A stretch of DNA of 64,000 bases from Bacillus sp. ISL-34. Its GTDB lineage: Bacteria; Bacillota; Bacilli; Bacillales; DSM-1321. Shown here one piece after another: positions 42,931 to 51,007 of this stretch (positions are counted from its first letter, which is position 1; each line of letters begins with the position of its first letter). The position numbers and the translations under genes were made by a program. The DNA lies in NCBI RefSeq assembly GCF_018613325.1, contig NZ_JAGGQJ010000031.1, positions 1-64,000 on the forward strand, given 5' to 3'. The notes under the pieces are model-generated. The model did not search any database, had not been told where the DNA came from, and saw only the letters and a list, made by a program, of their open reading frames with translations.

Positions 42931-44310
42931 TTGCCAAGTGAATTTTTTAATACAAGTGAAGTATTGGAAGCAATATTAGAAACCATTGATGAAGGCATTC
43001 ATGTGATAGATCCAAAAGGACAGACCATCTTTTATAACGAAGTGGCGGCCAATCATGATGGGATGAAAAGAAGTGAGGTGCTTGGGAAACCGTTGCTTGA
43101 AGCCTTCCCTTCTTTGAATCACAAATCATCGACCTTATTGCGTGTCATTAAATCTGAAAAACCAATCTACAACTATAGCCAATCGTATGTAAATGCACAT
43201 GGGCGAATCATTGAGACGTTAAATACGACGCTCCCCATATATGTAGATGGGTTTATGATAGGTGCTATAGAAATTGCCAAGGATTATTCAAGCTTGAAGC
43301 AATTATCTGAAAGGTTAGCAGACCTGGAAAGCTCGCTCATGACGATCAAAAGTCCTGAAAGGAAACCGCCCGGGAACGGCGGATTATATTCTTTCACTGA
43401 AATCCTGACTATTGATGCTGGATTTAAAGGTCTGATATCACAAGGGAAAAAGGCTGCCCGCTCCTCCTCATCGGTATTGGTTTATGGGGAAAGCGGCGTA
43501 GGAAAAGAGCTTTTTGTTCAAAGCATACACCAGGGTTCGAGCCGCAGTAAAGAACCATTCATCGCGCAAAATTGTGCGGCCCTACCAGAAAATTTATTGG
43601 AATCCCTTCTATTCGGTACGGCTAAAGGGAGCTACACTGGGGCTGTGGAACGCCAGGGGCTGTTTGAATTGGCCAATGGCGGTACCTTGTTTTTGGATGA
43701 ATTGCAATCGATGCCTATTGACTTGCAGGCAAAGCTTCTGCGTGTGCTTGAAGATGGGTTCATCAGGAGGATAGGCGGCACAAAGAGTGTACAGGTGGAT
43801 GTCAGGATCATGGCTGCTATGAATATAGATCCGAAAAAGGCCGTATCGGATAACAGGCTAAGGCCGGATTTATTTTACCGATTGAACGTATTGAGCTACG
43901 AGCTGCCTCCGCTAAGGGAGCGGATTGATGATATAGAGCTTCTTACTGAACATTTCATCTCAAAATTTAACAGAAAATTAGGATTGTCCATAAAAGGCAT
44001 GGATGAGAAGGCAAAGGTTTTTTTTCGGAAATATCATTGGCCTGGAAATGTAAGGGAGCTTAAACATACCGTAGAATTCATGATGAACCATACGGAGAAT
44101 GATGTTTTGAACCTTGAGGATTTGCCCCAGTTTCTAAAAAAGCGCACCCCATCAGAAAAAATACTTCCGCTTCGTGAGGCCATGATTGAGATGGAAACAA
44201 AATTGATTACCGAGGCCCTTCTTCAAACGAATGGTAACGTTTTTCAGGCGTCGAAGCTATTACAAATTCCAAGACAGACACTGCAATATAAAATTAAAAA
44301 GCATATTTGA
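42931..44310 (+). CDS. kamR: Sigma-54-dependent activator of the kam locus (PAS, AAA+, Fis HTH)
   Basis: A 459-residue enhancer-binding protein that opens sigma-54 promoters. An N-terminal PAS domain (EAILETIDEGIHVIDPKG, about residues 12-110) should sense a signal. The AAA+ domain carries Walker A GESGVGKE, Walker B GGTLFLDE, the arginine-finger segment and, at the sigma-54 contact loop, GSYTGA where most members have GAFTGA. The C-terminal Fis helix-turn-helix (NVFQASKLLQIPRQTLQYKI) ends the protein. The start is TTG 42931, seven bases after GGAGG. It ends just upstream of a -24/-12 promoter for kamA. From memory, a homologue named KamR does this in B. thuringiensis. Confidence 0.9.
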   Translation: MPSEFFNTSEVLEAILETIDEGIHVIDPKGQTIFYNEVAANHDGMKRSEVLGKPLLEAFPSLNHKSSTLLRVIKSEKPIYNYSQSYVNAHGRIIETLNTTLPIYVDGFMIGAIEIAKDYSSLKQLSERLADLESSLMTIKSPERKPPGNGGLYSFTEILTIDAGFKGLISQGKKAARSSSSVLVYGESGVGKELFVQSIHQGSSRSKEPFIAQNCAALPENLLESLLFGTAKGSYTGAVERQGLFELANGGTLFLDELQSMPIDLQAKLLRVLEDGFIRRIGGTKSVQVDVRIMAAMNIDPKKAVSDNRLRPDLFYRLNVLSYELPPLRERIDDIELLTEHFISKFNRKLGLSIKGMDEKAKVFFRKYHWPGNVRELKHTVEFMMNHTENDVLNLEDLPQFLKKRTPSEKILPLREAMIEMETKLITEALLQTNGNVFQASKLLQIPRQTLQYKIKKHI

Positions 44311-44316
44311 ATGGAA

Positions 44317-44350
44317 AAAATCGGGATGCAGCCAGCAGTCCGGTTTTTTT
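44317..44350 (+). terminator. Terminator of kamR
   Basis: AATCGGGATGC and GCAGTCCGGTT pair with one mismatch, followed by seven T. It insulates the kamA promoter from read-through. Confidence 0.7.
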
Positions 44351-44377
44351 ATGGGCCTTCGAATTAATGGGTCATTT

Positions 44378-44393
44378 TGGCACCCTTCTTGCA
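44378..44393 (+). promoter_or_regulatory. Sigma-54 (-24/-12) promoter of kamA
   Basis: TGGCAC, five bases, TTGCA: the GG at 44379-44380 and GC at 44391-44392 are ten bases apart, the exact spacing sigma-54 requires. It lies 35 bases before the kamA ATG and directly follows the gene of a sigma-54 activator. Confidence 0.92.
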
Positions 44394-44428
44394 TTTAATA
44401 CTACTATCATAACTCAGGAGGTATAACC

Positions 44429-45832
44429 ATGTTATTTGACTTATATAAGCCAGATCGCAATTGGAAAGATATAGAGCTATGGAAAGATGTAACCGAGGAA
44501 CAATGGAACAACTGGCTGTGGCAGCTGACGAATACGATCCGAACTGTTGATGATTTGAAGAAAGTGATAAACCTGACTCCGGATGAAGAGGAAGGTGTGA
44601 GGATTTCCACAAAAACCATTCCATTGAATATCACCCCATACTATGCTTCGTTAATGAATAAAGATGACCCAAGGTGTCCAATCAGAATGCAATCGGTCCC
44701 AATATCGGAAGAAATGCATAAAACCAAATATGACATGGAAGACCCCCTTCATGAGGATGAGGATTCCCCTGTACCGGGTCTGACCCATAGATATCCGGAT
44801 CGCGTTCTTTTTTTGGTGACGAATCAGTGCTCCATGTACTGCCGTTATTGTACGAGAAGACGATTTTCAGGCCAAATTGGCATGGGCGTGCCCAAAAAAC
44901 AATTGGACGCTGCAATCGGTTATATACGTGACACACCGGCAGTTCGGGATGTCCTTATTTCCGGCGGGGACGGATTATTGATCAATGATACGATCCTTGA
45001 ATACATTCTCAAAAACTTAAGGGAAATTCCTCATGTTGAAATAATCAGGATAGGTACGCGGGCCCCGGTTGTTTTTCCTCAAAGAATCACTGAAAATTTA
45101 TGCGCCATTTTAAAAAAATATCATCCGGTTTGGCTGAATACTCATTTCAATACCTCGATAGAAATTACCGAGGAGTCAAAGAAAGCATGTGAGATGCTTG
45201 CCGATGCAGGTGTACCTGTGGGCAACCAGGCAGTTATTTTAGCGGGGATAAATGACAGTGTCGCAATCATGAAAAAGCTTATGCATGATCTTGTTAAGAT
45301 TCGTGTCCGTCCATACTATATTTATCAGTGCGATCTGTCGGAGGGCATCGGTCATTTCAGGGCGCCCATTTCAAAAGGCATTGAAATCATCGAGGGGCTC
45401 CGGGGCCATACATCCGGGTATGCTGTGCCTACCTTTGTCGTCGATGCTCCTGGAGGGGGAGGGAAAATCACGCTGCAGCCGAATTATATCCTTTCACAAT
45501 CTCCAACAAAAACGGTGCTGCGCAATTTTGAAGGTGTGATAACCACATATCCTGAACCTGAGCAATATACACCGGGACTTGCAGATGAGTACTTCAAAGG
45601 GGTATATCCTGATATGGAAGAAAAACAATCAGATATAGGTGTATCTGGTTTAATGAACGACAAGCAATTCAATTTAGTGCCTGAAGGACTGAAGCGAATG
45701 AATCGACGGGAAAAGTACGTGACAAACCCAGAGCATGCTTCATTGAAGAACCAACGTGAAAAGCGAGATTTGTTAAAGGAAAAGAAATTCCATGCACAGC
45801 AAAAAAAGAGCACGCCTAAGGGGGATGAATAG
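44429..45832 (+). CDS. kamA: Lysine 2,3-aminomutase
   Basis: A 467-residue radical SAM and PLP enzyme that moves the amino group of L-lysine from C2 to C3, giving beta-lysine. The cluster motif is CSMYCRYCTRRR (near residue 134), where three Cys hold the 4Fe-4S. The PLP lysine is in VVDAPGGGGKITL (near 345). Acidic residues for substrate binding lie in the region after. The C-terminal 60 residues are Lys/Glu-rich and longer than the core enzyme. The ribosome site AGGAGG is ideal. Transcribed from the sigma-54 promoter upstream; yokU follows after one base. Confidence 0.96.
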   Translation: MLFDLYKPDRNWKDIELWKDVTEEQWNNWLWQLTNTIRTVDDLKKVINLTPDEEEGVRISTKTIPLNITPYYASLMNKDDPRCPIRMQSVPISEEMHKTKYDMEDPLHEDEDSPVPGLTHRYPDRVLFLVTNQCSMYCRYCTRRRFSGQIGMGVPKKQLDAAIGYIRDTPAVRDVLISGGDGLLINDTILEYILKNLREIPHVEIIRIGTRAPVVFPQRITENLCAILKKYHPVWLNTHFNTSIEITEESKKACEMLADAGVPVGNQAVILAGINDSVAIMKKLMHDLVKIRVRPYYIYQCDLSEGIGHFRAPISKGIEIIEGLRGHTSGYAVPTFVVDAPGGGGKITLQPNYILSQSPTKTVLRNFEGVITTYPEPEQYTPGLADEYFKGVYPDMEEKQSDIGVSGLMNDKQFNLVPEGLKRMNRREKYVTNPEHASLKNQREKRDLLKEKKFHAQQKKSTPKGDE

Positions 45833-45833
45833 C

Positions 45834-46109
45834 ATGGATACGTGTCCATGGTGTGAGAAAGGGAAGCTTGCATCAGTAAAGGGGACTGTGTATTGGGAAC
45901 TGCCGGATGGTACGAGGGCGGTTGAAATTACGGAAACCCCTTCATCACATTGTGAGAGTTGCGATGCGCTTTTTCAAAGTGATGAAATAGTGAAGGAAAT
46001 TGAAAATCAACTATTTTTAATTGATTCGAAACAGCTTGAAAAACAAACTACGTACAGTGAGCTAATGAACATGAAAAGGCTGTTGAAACGTAATTACTTT
46101 GACTTTTAG
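45834..46109 (+). CDS. yokU: YokU family zinc-finger-like protein
   Basis: A 91-residue protein. Two cysteine pairs, CPWCEKG (residues 4-7) and HCESCDALF (about 40-43), flank a conserved YWELPDGTRAVEITETPS block; they probably bind zinc. The LLKRNYF end is also conserved in B. subtilis YokU. Its gene always seems to follow kamA, so it may serve the aminomutase, for example in cluster or cofactor assembly. Start ATG 45834, nine bases after AAGGGGG; the ATG at 45825 abuts that site and is less likely. Confidence 0.85.
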   Translation: MDTCPWCEKGKLASVKGTVYWELPDGTRAVEITETPSSHCESCDALFQSDEIVKEIENQLFLIDSKQLEKQTTYSELMNMKRLLKRNYFDF

Positions 46110-46144
46110 CGGCAGGATGCATTTGCGTTTCCATATATGAATGA

Positions 46145-46214
46145 ATAAATCCCCTCATTTAAACAGAATTAGTGCAAACCACTATTTCCATTAGATGAAG
46201 GGGATTTTCCCTTT
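46145..46214 (+). terminator. Terminator of kamA-yokU
   Basis: Arms AAATCCCCTCAT and ATGAAGGGGATTT (one bulged base) followed by TTCCCTTTT. The loop is unusually long, about 40 bases. Confidence 0.55.
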
Positions 46215-46439
46215 TAGAAAATAATCAGGTTGTTGAAGTGCATTCCATTGAAAGAAGTGGGGTAAACAAGAATGATGCTCTTCGTTCCTTATCGAATCAC
46301 GAAGAACTAAGTCATATAAAATAAAAAAGATTTTCCGTCTTAAAAGGATGGGATTAACATGGAATGAGTACTTTATTTAAGTGTAATTCCGTAATATAAT
46401 GAATGCGTTTTTTGATGAAATATCGTGGATTTCTATAAA

Positions 46440-46520
46440 ATGAGGAAGAAAAAACCAAATTCATTTTTAAAAAAGTGGACGGAAGCGAAAGTTTCCGATA
46501 TATTAAAGCAGAAATCATAG
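46440..46520 (+). other. Possible 26-residue basic peptide
   Basis: ATG at 46440 opens a frame rich in Lys (MRKKKPNSFLKKWTEAKVSD at the start) and ends at TAG 46518. There is only a weak ribosome site. It may be a chance frame or a remnant. Confidence 0.2.
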
Positions 46521-46544
46521 TTATTTTAGGGGGGGCTCGACATC

Positions 46545-46787
46545 ATGAGACCATTTTATTTATATTTAATGAAATTTCGACAACCAAAGGAAATTGATGC
46601 AATCACTAAATTTGCCAATCATGCCTATGAGGATCATGGCTTCCCAAAACAATCGACTGATTATAATGAACTGAGCAGTTATTTAGAATTGAATGCAGAC
46701 TATCTTGAAAGTATGTCAGTATTCGATCAAGCGTGGGAACAGTATGTCCAACTAGAAGAAGGACTCCTATTGGGAGATCAGGAATAG
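46545..46787 (+). CDS. yozE: YozE family protein
   Basis: An 80-residue small soluble protein of the YozE (DUF1250) family, function unknown. FYLYLMKFRQPKE near the start, then FANHAYEDHGFPKQSTDYNE and SSYLELNADYLESM are conserved with B. subtilis YozE, whose structure is a small helical fold. The start ATG has a G-rich site (GGGGGGG) 10 bases upstream. Its end lies 14 bases before the kinase gene, so the two may be one operon. Confidence 0.88.
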   Translation: MRPFYLYLMKFRQPKEIDAITKFANHAYEDHGFPKQSTDYNELSSYLELNADYLESMSVFDQAWEQYVQLEEGLLLGDQE

Positions 46788-46801
46788 GGAGGATCGGAAG
46801 G

Positions 46802-48568
46802 ATGCTTAAAAGCCTTCAAACCCGAATTTTGCTTTATTCTTTACTTATAGCAAGTGTTCCGCTTCTGATATTGGGAATCATATCCTATGGATCACAAAGG
46901 TCCCTGCTTGAAAAGGAAGCAAAAAATGCCCTGAATGCAGGTTCACTGAATATAGTAAATGAAACATATAGCTATTTGAACGAACGGATCAGTGATGTGA
47001 AGTTAATGAGTGCAAATTCGGTAATCATCAATCCTGGCTATTCAAAAGAAGAGAAGTCAGATGAACTAAAAAAGTTTATCGATGCCAAAGGAAATTATTA
47101 CGGTGTCTTGCATTTGGATATGAAAGGCAATGTCATTGCAGATACATCCAATAAAATGATCGGGGACAACCTAGCGAAGAAAATATGGTTCAAAGAGGCC
47201 TTAGAGGGTCATGAATTCCTTTCTGACGTTTATAAAACCCGGGCTTACTCAGAACCGATAATAGCTCTTAGTGCGCCGGTATATGATAATGCAGGGAAAA
47301 TGATCGGTGTCGTATCTCCAGCTTTCCGATTGGAAGGGCTTTGGGAGCTGATGGAGAAAAAGGCTAATGAAATTAGCGATAAATACCCAGTGAACTTTTT
47401 CATGATCAATCAAGAAGGCATCATGATTTCGAAAAAAGACCCGCATGGCGTCATGCAGGATTCTGCCTTGAAAGAAATGGGATTAACGAAAGATAAGCTG
47501 ATGGAAGCTTCAATGTCGGATGAATTGTACAGTGCAGAGAATGGGGAAAAAATATATTCCATCCAGCTTGTCCATACGATAGCAGAAACGGAGAATAAAT
47601 GGTTTGTTGTTGTGGGTGCAGATAAGAAACAAGTGTTTCAGCCTTTGAATGACCTATTAACACGGTACCTGACCATCTACAGCATCGTTTTTGTTTCTAT
47701 CATTCTGGCTGTCTATTTACTAACAAAGACCCTTGTGCGGCCAGTTCAAGAACTTGTCGAATCGACAGAGGATTTCATTGGAGGAAAGGAATTCATCATT
47801 TCCGATAAAAGAAGCTTCGAGGAAATGGAAAAACTGAACCTTGCCTTTCTTAGAATGATGGAAACGATAGAAGATCGTGAGAAGGAAATCGTACGTACGG
47901 AAAAATTGAAATATGTTGGCCAGCTTGCTGCCGGTATCGCCCATGAAATCAGGAACCCGCTGACCACAATAAAGGGCTTTTTCCAATTATTGAAGAGCCA
48001 GGATCATGATAAAACATTAATAGAAAAATATAGTGATGTCATGCTTCATGAAGTGGATCGGGTCAATGTATTCGTGACACAACTTCTTGATTTGGCAAAA
48101 CCGCATCAACTGGAATGGGAGAAAATCGATTTAAAGGATTTTCTTGAAGAAATTATAGATACCTATACTTCCTCAATTCCGAGTTCTCGTGTAAGATTAA
48201 TTAATGAAGTGACACACTCCGTCGTTGTTTATTCAGACAGAAACCGGTTAAGGCAGGTTCTCTTGAATGTCTTGAATAATTCTTGTGAAGCCATCGAAGC
48301 AAGTGGGCAGATTGAACTGCATCAGACTTCCGTGTCCCAATATGTAAGATTAGTGATCAGCGATGATGGAAAAGGCATCAGTTCCGAGAATTTAAAAAAA
48401 ATCGGCATGCCCTTTTATACCACCAAACCGGATGGAAACGGATTAGGTGTGGCGACGTGCATTCAGATAATGGAGGAATTAAAAGGGAAATTCCAAATTG
48501 AGAGCGTCCGCGACCAAGGAACGAAAGTGACGCTCATCATCCCCACTACGAACCGTCTCATTAAATGA
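46802..48568 (+). CDS. Membrane sensor histidine kinase (dCache sensor), orphan
   Basis: A 588-residue sensor kinase. Two membrane helices (about residues 9-30 and 290-310) enclose an extracellular double-Cache type sensor domain of about 260 residues (YYGVLHLDMKGNVIADTS). A HAMP-like region follows, then the phospho-acceptor His in GIAHEIRNPLTTIKGF (near residue 382) and the ATP-binding NVLNNSCEAIEA, SDDGKGI and GNGLGVATCIQIMEE. No response-regulator gene is near, so it may feed the sporulation phosphorelay, as KinA-E kinases do. Start ATG 46802 with GGGAGGATCGGAAGG upstream. Confidence 0.88.
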   Translation: MLKSLQTRILLYSLLIASVPLLILGIISYGSQRSLLEKEAKNALNAGSLNIVNETYSYLNERISDVKLMSANSVIINPGYSKEEKSDELKKFIDAKGNYYGVLHLDMKGNVIADTSNKMIGDNLAKKIWFKEALEGHEFLSDVYKTRAYSEPIIALSAPVYDNAGKMIGVVSPAFRLEGLWELMEKKANEISDKYPVNFFMINQEGIMISKKDPHGVMQDSALKEMGLTKDKLMEASMSDELYSAENGEKIYSIQLVHTIAETENKWFVVVGADKKQVFQPLNDLLTRYLTIYSIVFVSIILAVYLLTKTLVRPVQELVESTEDFIGGKEFIISDKRSFEEMEKLNLAFLRMMETIEDREKEIVRTEKLKYVGQLAAGIAHEIRNPLTTIKGFFQLLKSQDHDKTLIEKYSDVMLHEVDRVNVFVTQLLDLAKPHQLEWEKIDLKDFLEEIIDTYTSSIPSSRVRLINEVTHSVVVYSDRNRLRQVLLNVLNNSCEAIEASGQIELHQTSVSQYVRLVISDDGKGISSENLKKIGMPFYTTKPDGNGLGVATCIQIMEELKGKFQIESVRDQGTKVTLIIPTTNRLIK

Positions 48569-48577
48569 GGCGGTTTT
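48548..48577 (+). terminator. Terminator of the kinase gene
   Basis: ACCGTCTCATT / AATGAGGCGGT stem (one G-U), overlapping the end of the coding region, followed by TTTTGG. Confidence 0.6.
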
Positions 48578-48718
48578 TGGTTGTAGGGCCCTTTAATAAA
48601 TGGGCCGGTTACATAGCTAAATGAGCAAAATGCCCCCTCATTTCCATTAACCTCCATGTTTGTTTGTGCATATAATTTACTAATCAAACGATAAGGACCA
48701 TATTGGGGGATGTCTCTT

Positions 48719-49426
48719 ATGGGCAAAAAAAAACAGCCGAAATTTAAATTAGGCGATACAGTCGTAATAACAATGTATGGGACAGTCGGGAATATAACCG
48801 ATGTAAAATTTCTCGATGGTGCTTATGTGTATGAAGTGAACTATAGTGAAGGTCTTTATATCGAAAAAACATTGCAATCGATAAATGAATATGAAGGTGA
48901 AATCCTTTATCAAAAAGAACAAATCGATATTGAATATAAATATTTATTAGGTGACTTGGTCCAGGTGGATGGATATGAACAGGATTATTTCAAGATTATC
49001 GGCTATCGAACGGAAATTTGGCGCTATAAGGAAAATGCCTGGGAGGATGTAATCTATGAGTTATCCAGAATCTCTGATGGTGAATGGCTTGAAGCGCATG
49101 AGGAAGAACTGACTTTGATAGCCGATGCTAAACGTGCAGATGGAATCATTAAAAAGTTGGGTCTGCTCCTTCCTAAAAAGAAAAATGAGCTTGCTATCAT
49201 TGCTAAACAAAACAACCCTGGTAAAGGTGAGCGAGAAATGACAATGACAAAAAATGAAAAAAAGGAAATGATTGATGGACTGTTGGATTTATATAATGAT
49301 TATTGTAAGCTCTACGAACATTTTGGCGATGATGAATATCGTCACATCATGAAGATCGCCCTTGCTAAAATAGAAAAAGCGGCAGAGGAAATTTATCCAG
49401 ATCATAAAAAGAAGCAAACGAAGTGA
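48719..49426 (+). CDS. yodN: YodN family protein
   Basis: A 235-residue soluble protein resembling B. subtilis YodN, function unknown. The N-terminal 90 residues look like an SH3-type beta barrel (KFKLGDTVVITMYGTVGNITD), repeated in a second half (YKYLLGDLVQVDGYEQDYFKIIG); the C-terminal part is helical with clustered Lys and Glu. The ATG 48719 is eight bases after GGGGGA; an ATG nine bases earlier touches the ribosome site. It lies in the same order relative to yozD and deoD as in B. subtilis. Confidence 0.75.
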   Translation: MGKKKQPKFKLGDTVVITMYGTVGNITDVKFLDGAYVYEVNYSEGLYIEKTLQSINEYEGEILYQKEQIDIEYKYLLGDLVQVDGYEQDYFKIIGYRTEIWRYKENAWEDVIYELSRISDGEWLEAHEEELTLIADAKRADGIIKKLGLLLPKKKNELAIIAKQNNPGKGEREMTMTKNEKKEMIDGLLDLYNDYCKLYEHFGDDEYRHIMKIALAKIEKAAEEIYPDHKKKQTK

Positions 49427-49604
49427 GAGGTATCCCAAATTTTTAAAGGGCAATTTCCAAATTTCCTATAGAAGCTTCCATTCAAATTGAACGCGGATGG
49501 ATCATGATGAATATAGGCCCTTCAAATGATTTTCCATTATGGGATGCGTTACTGGTATATTTGTCTCTACACATTCATAGACCTTTAAATAAGGGGGCGA
49601 TGAT

Positions 49605-49775
49605 TTGCGAGAAATTGAGGTTTTTATTGATACAGAAGAGATAGCGGAATTCTTTTTTCAAGAATTGATAAGACGGGGCTATCTTCCAACAGAAGCTGAA
49701 GTTGAAGATCTTGCTGACATCACATTCGAATATCTTCTTGAAAAGTGCATAATTGATGAAGAAGTCGATGAGTAA
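49605..49775 (+). CDS. yozD: YozD family small acidic protein, 56 residues
   Basis: A 56-residue acidic helical protein: REIEVFIDTEEIAEFFFQEL, then RRGYLPTEAEVEDLADIT and an acidic tail. The family is conserved in bacilli next to yodN; its function is unknown. Start TTG 49605, seven bases after AAGGGGG. A terminator follows 60 bases later. Confidence 0.78.
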   Translation: MREIEVFIDTEEIAEFFFQELIRRGYLPTEAEVEDLADITFEYLLEKCIIDEEVDE

Positions 49776-49833
49776 CCTGTCATATAAGACGGTTAGCAGC
49801 TTCCTATCCCTAATTTTATTAACCATTAAAAAA

Positions 49834-49858
49834 AGACGGCGGACCTCCGCCGTTTTGT
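49834..49858 (+). terminator. Terminator of yozD
   Basis: Eight-base perfect stem ACGGCGGA / TCCGCCGT around CC, followed by TTTG. Confidence 0.75.
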
Positions 49859-50016
49859 TGCGGTTTAAAGGAAGGGTGTCAAAGTCTTTTCATGATTTCC
49901 AGTTTCCTTATCTTTTTCAAGTTCTAGGATAAGGTTCGATTTTCCTAACTTGTGGTTGATATGGTATAGTAGTTTTTGAATATCATTCAACCACAAGTTA
50001 AGGAGGACATAGTCGT

Positions 50017-50721
50017 ATGAGCGTACATATTGGTGCAAAAGAAAATGAAATTGCGGAAACGGTCTTACTTCCTGGGGACCCGTTGCGTGCAAAATATATT
50101 GCTGAAACATTTTTAGAGGATGCTAAACTTTATAATGAAGTTCGTAACATGTTTGGATATACAGGGACATATAAAGGGAAACGAATTTCTGTACAAGGTA
50201 CAGGCATGGGTGTCCCATCCATTTCGATTTACGTGAATGAATTGATGAATAGCTATAATGTCCAGAAGCTGATTCGAGTGGGAACTGCAGGAGCGATACA
50301 GAAAGATGTAAAAGTCAGGGATGTGATCCTTGCAATGAGTGCTTCCACCGATTCCCAAATGAACCGCATGACTTTCGGCGGGGTTGATTTTGCCCCAACC
50401 GCGGATTTCGAATTACTAAGAAAAGCTTACGACGCCGGCACTGCTAAGGGCTTGCAATTGAAGGTCGGTAATGTATTTACGGCCGATCAGTTTTATAATG
50501 ATAATAGTGATTTGGAAAAATGGGCAAAATACCAAATACTTGCGATAGAAATGGAATCAGCAGCCCTATACACGCTTGCTGCTAAATTTGGCCGTCAAGC
50601 TTTATCTGTATTAACCATTTCCGATCACATTTTAACCGGTGAGGAAACGTCGTCGGATGAGCGCCAGTCAACTTTTAACGAAATGGTTGAAGTGGCATTG
50701 GAAGCAGCTATCCAGGAATGA
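50017..50721 (+). CDS. deoD: Purine nucleoside phosphorylase, DeoD type
   Basis: A 234-residue hexameric-type phosphorylase splitting purine (deoxy)nucleosides with phosphate, for salvage. [17 protein letters not shown] carries the phosphate-binding Gly and Arg; [16 protein letters not shown] and IEMESAAL (nucleoside ribose site) follow, with the base-site Asp in ISDHILTGE near residue 204. The ribosome site AAGGAGG is strong. Place next to yozD and ctpB matches B. subtilis. Confidence 0.96.
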   Translation: MSVHIGAKENEIAETVLLPGDPLRAKYIAETFLEDAKLYNEVRNMFGYTGTYKGKRISVQGTGMGVPSISIYVNELMNSYNVQKLIRVGTAGAIQKDVKVRDVILAMSASTDSQMNRMTFGGVDFAPTADFELLRKAYDAGTAKGLQLKVGNVFTADQFYNDNSDLEKWAKYQILAIEMESAALYTLAAKFGRQALSVLTISDHILTGEETSSDERQSTFNEMVEVALEAAIQE

Positions 50722-50741
50722 TAATTGGATGTAAATGACAG

Positions 50742-50819
50742 GCGGGTGACCAGGAATAAGTGATGCTGTATATGGCAGTTGGGATACAGGCTCATTTGTT
50801 CCTTGGTATCCGCATTTTT
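50742..50819 (+). terminator. Extended stem-loop after deoD
   Basis: GCGGGTGACCAGGAATAA pairs, with a few mismatches, to TTTGTTCCTTGGTATCCGC; ATTTTTG follows. The 286 bases between deoD and ctpB hold nothing else I can support beyond AT-rich promoter-like DNA. Confidence 0.45.
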
Positions 50820-51007
50820 GTAATGTCAGGAGAGCTGTTGTCCTTGGAGCTTTCTCTATGATTTAACGTTTGCGAAGGGTAAAAAAATTACATATGGTCA
50901 TAAGTTGTTATTTTTGATAACTATTATTTTTCGATTGGCATGAAAGCTGATAAAATAGGAATGAAATCGTTTATATCGTCATGAAGAATGAAAGTGGTGA
51001 GGCTTCA

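Larger units (their letters stand above)
46110..46544. other. Intergenic stretch after yokU
   Basis: This 435-base strip contains a terminator-like long hairpin (46145-46211) whose arms AAATCCCC-TCAT and ATGA-AGGGGATTT enclose about 40 bases, and a 26-codon frame (46440-46520). The rest is AT-rich and I see no gene or known RNA in it. Confidence 0.5.

Noticed and set aside
46733-46801. Upstream extension of the sensor kinase to 46733
   Set aside because: This would overlap yozE by more than 50 bases and add a polar leader before the first membrane helix; ATG 46802 has a far better ribosome site.
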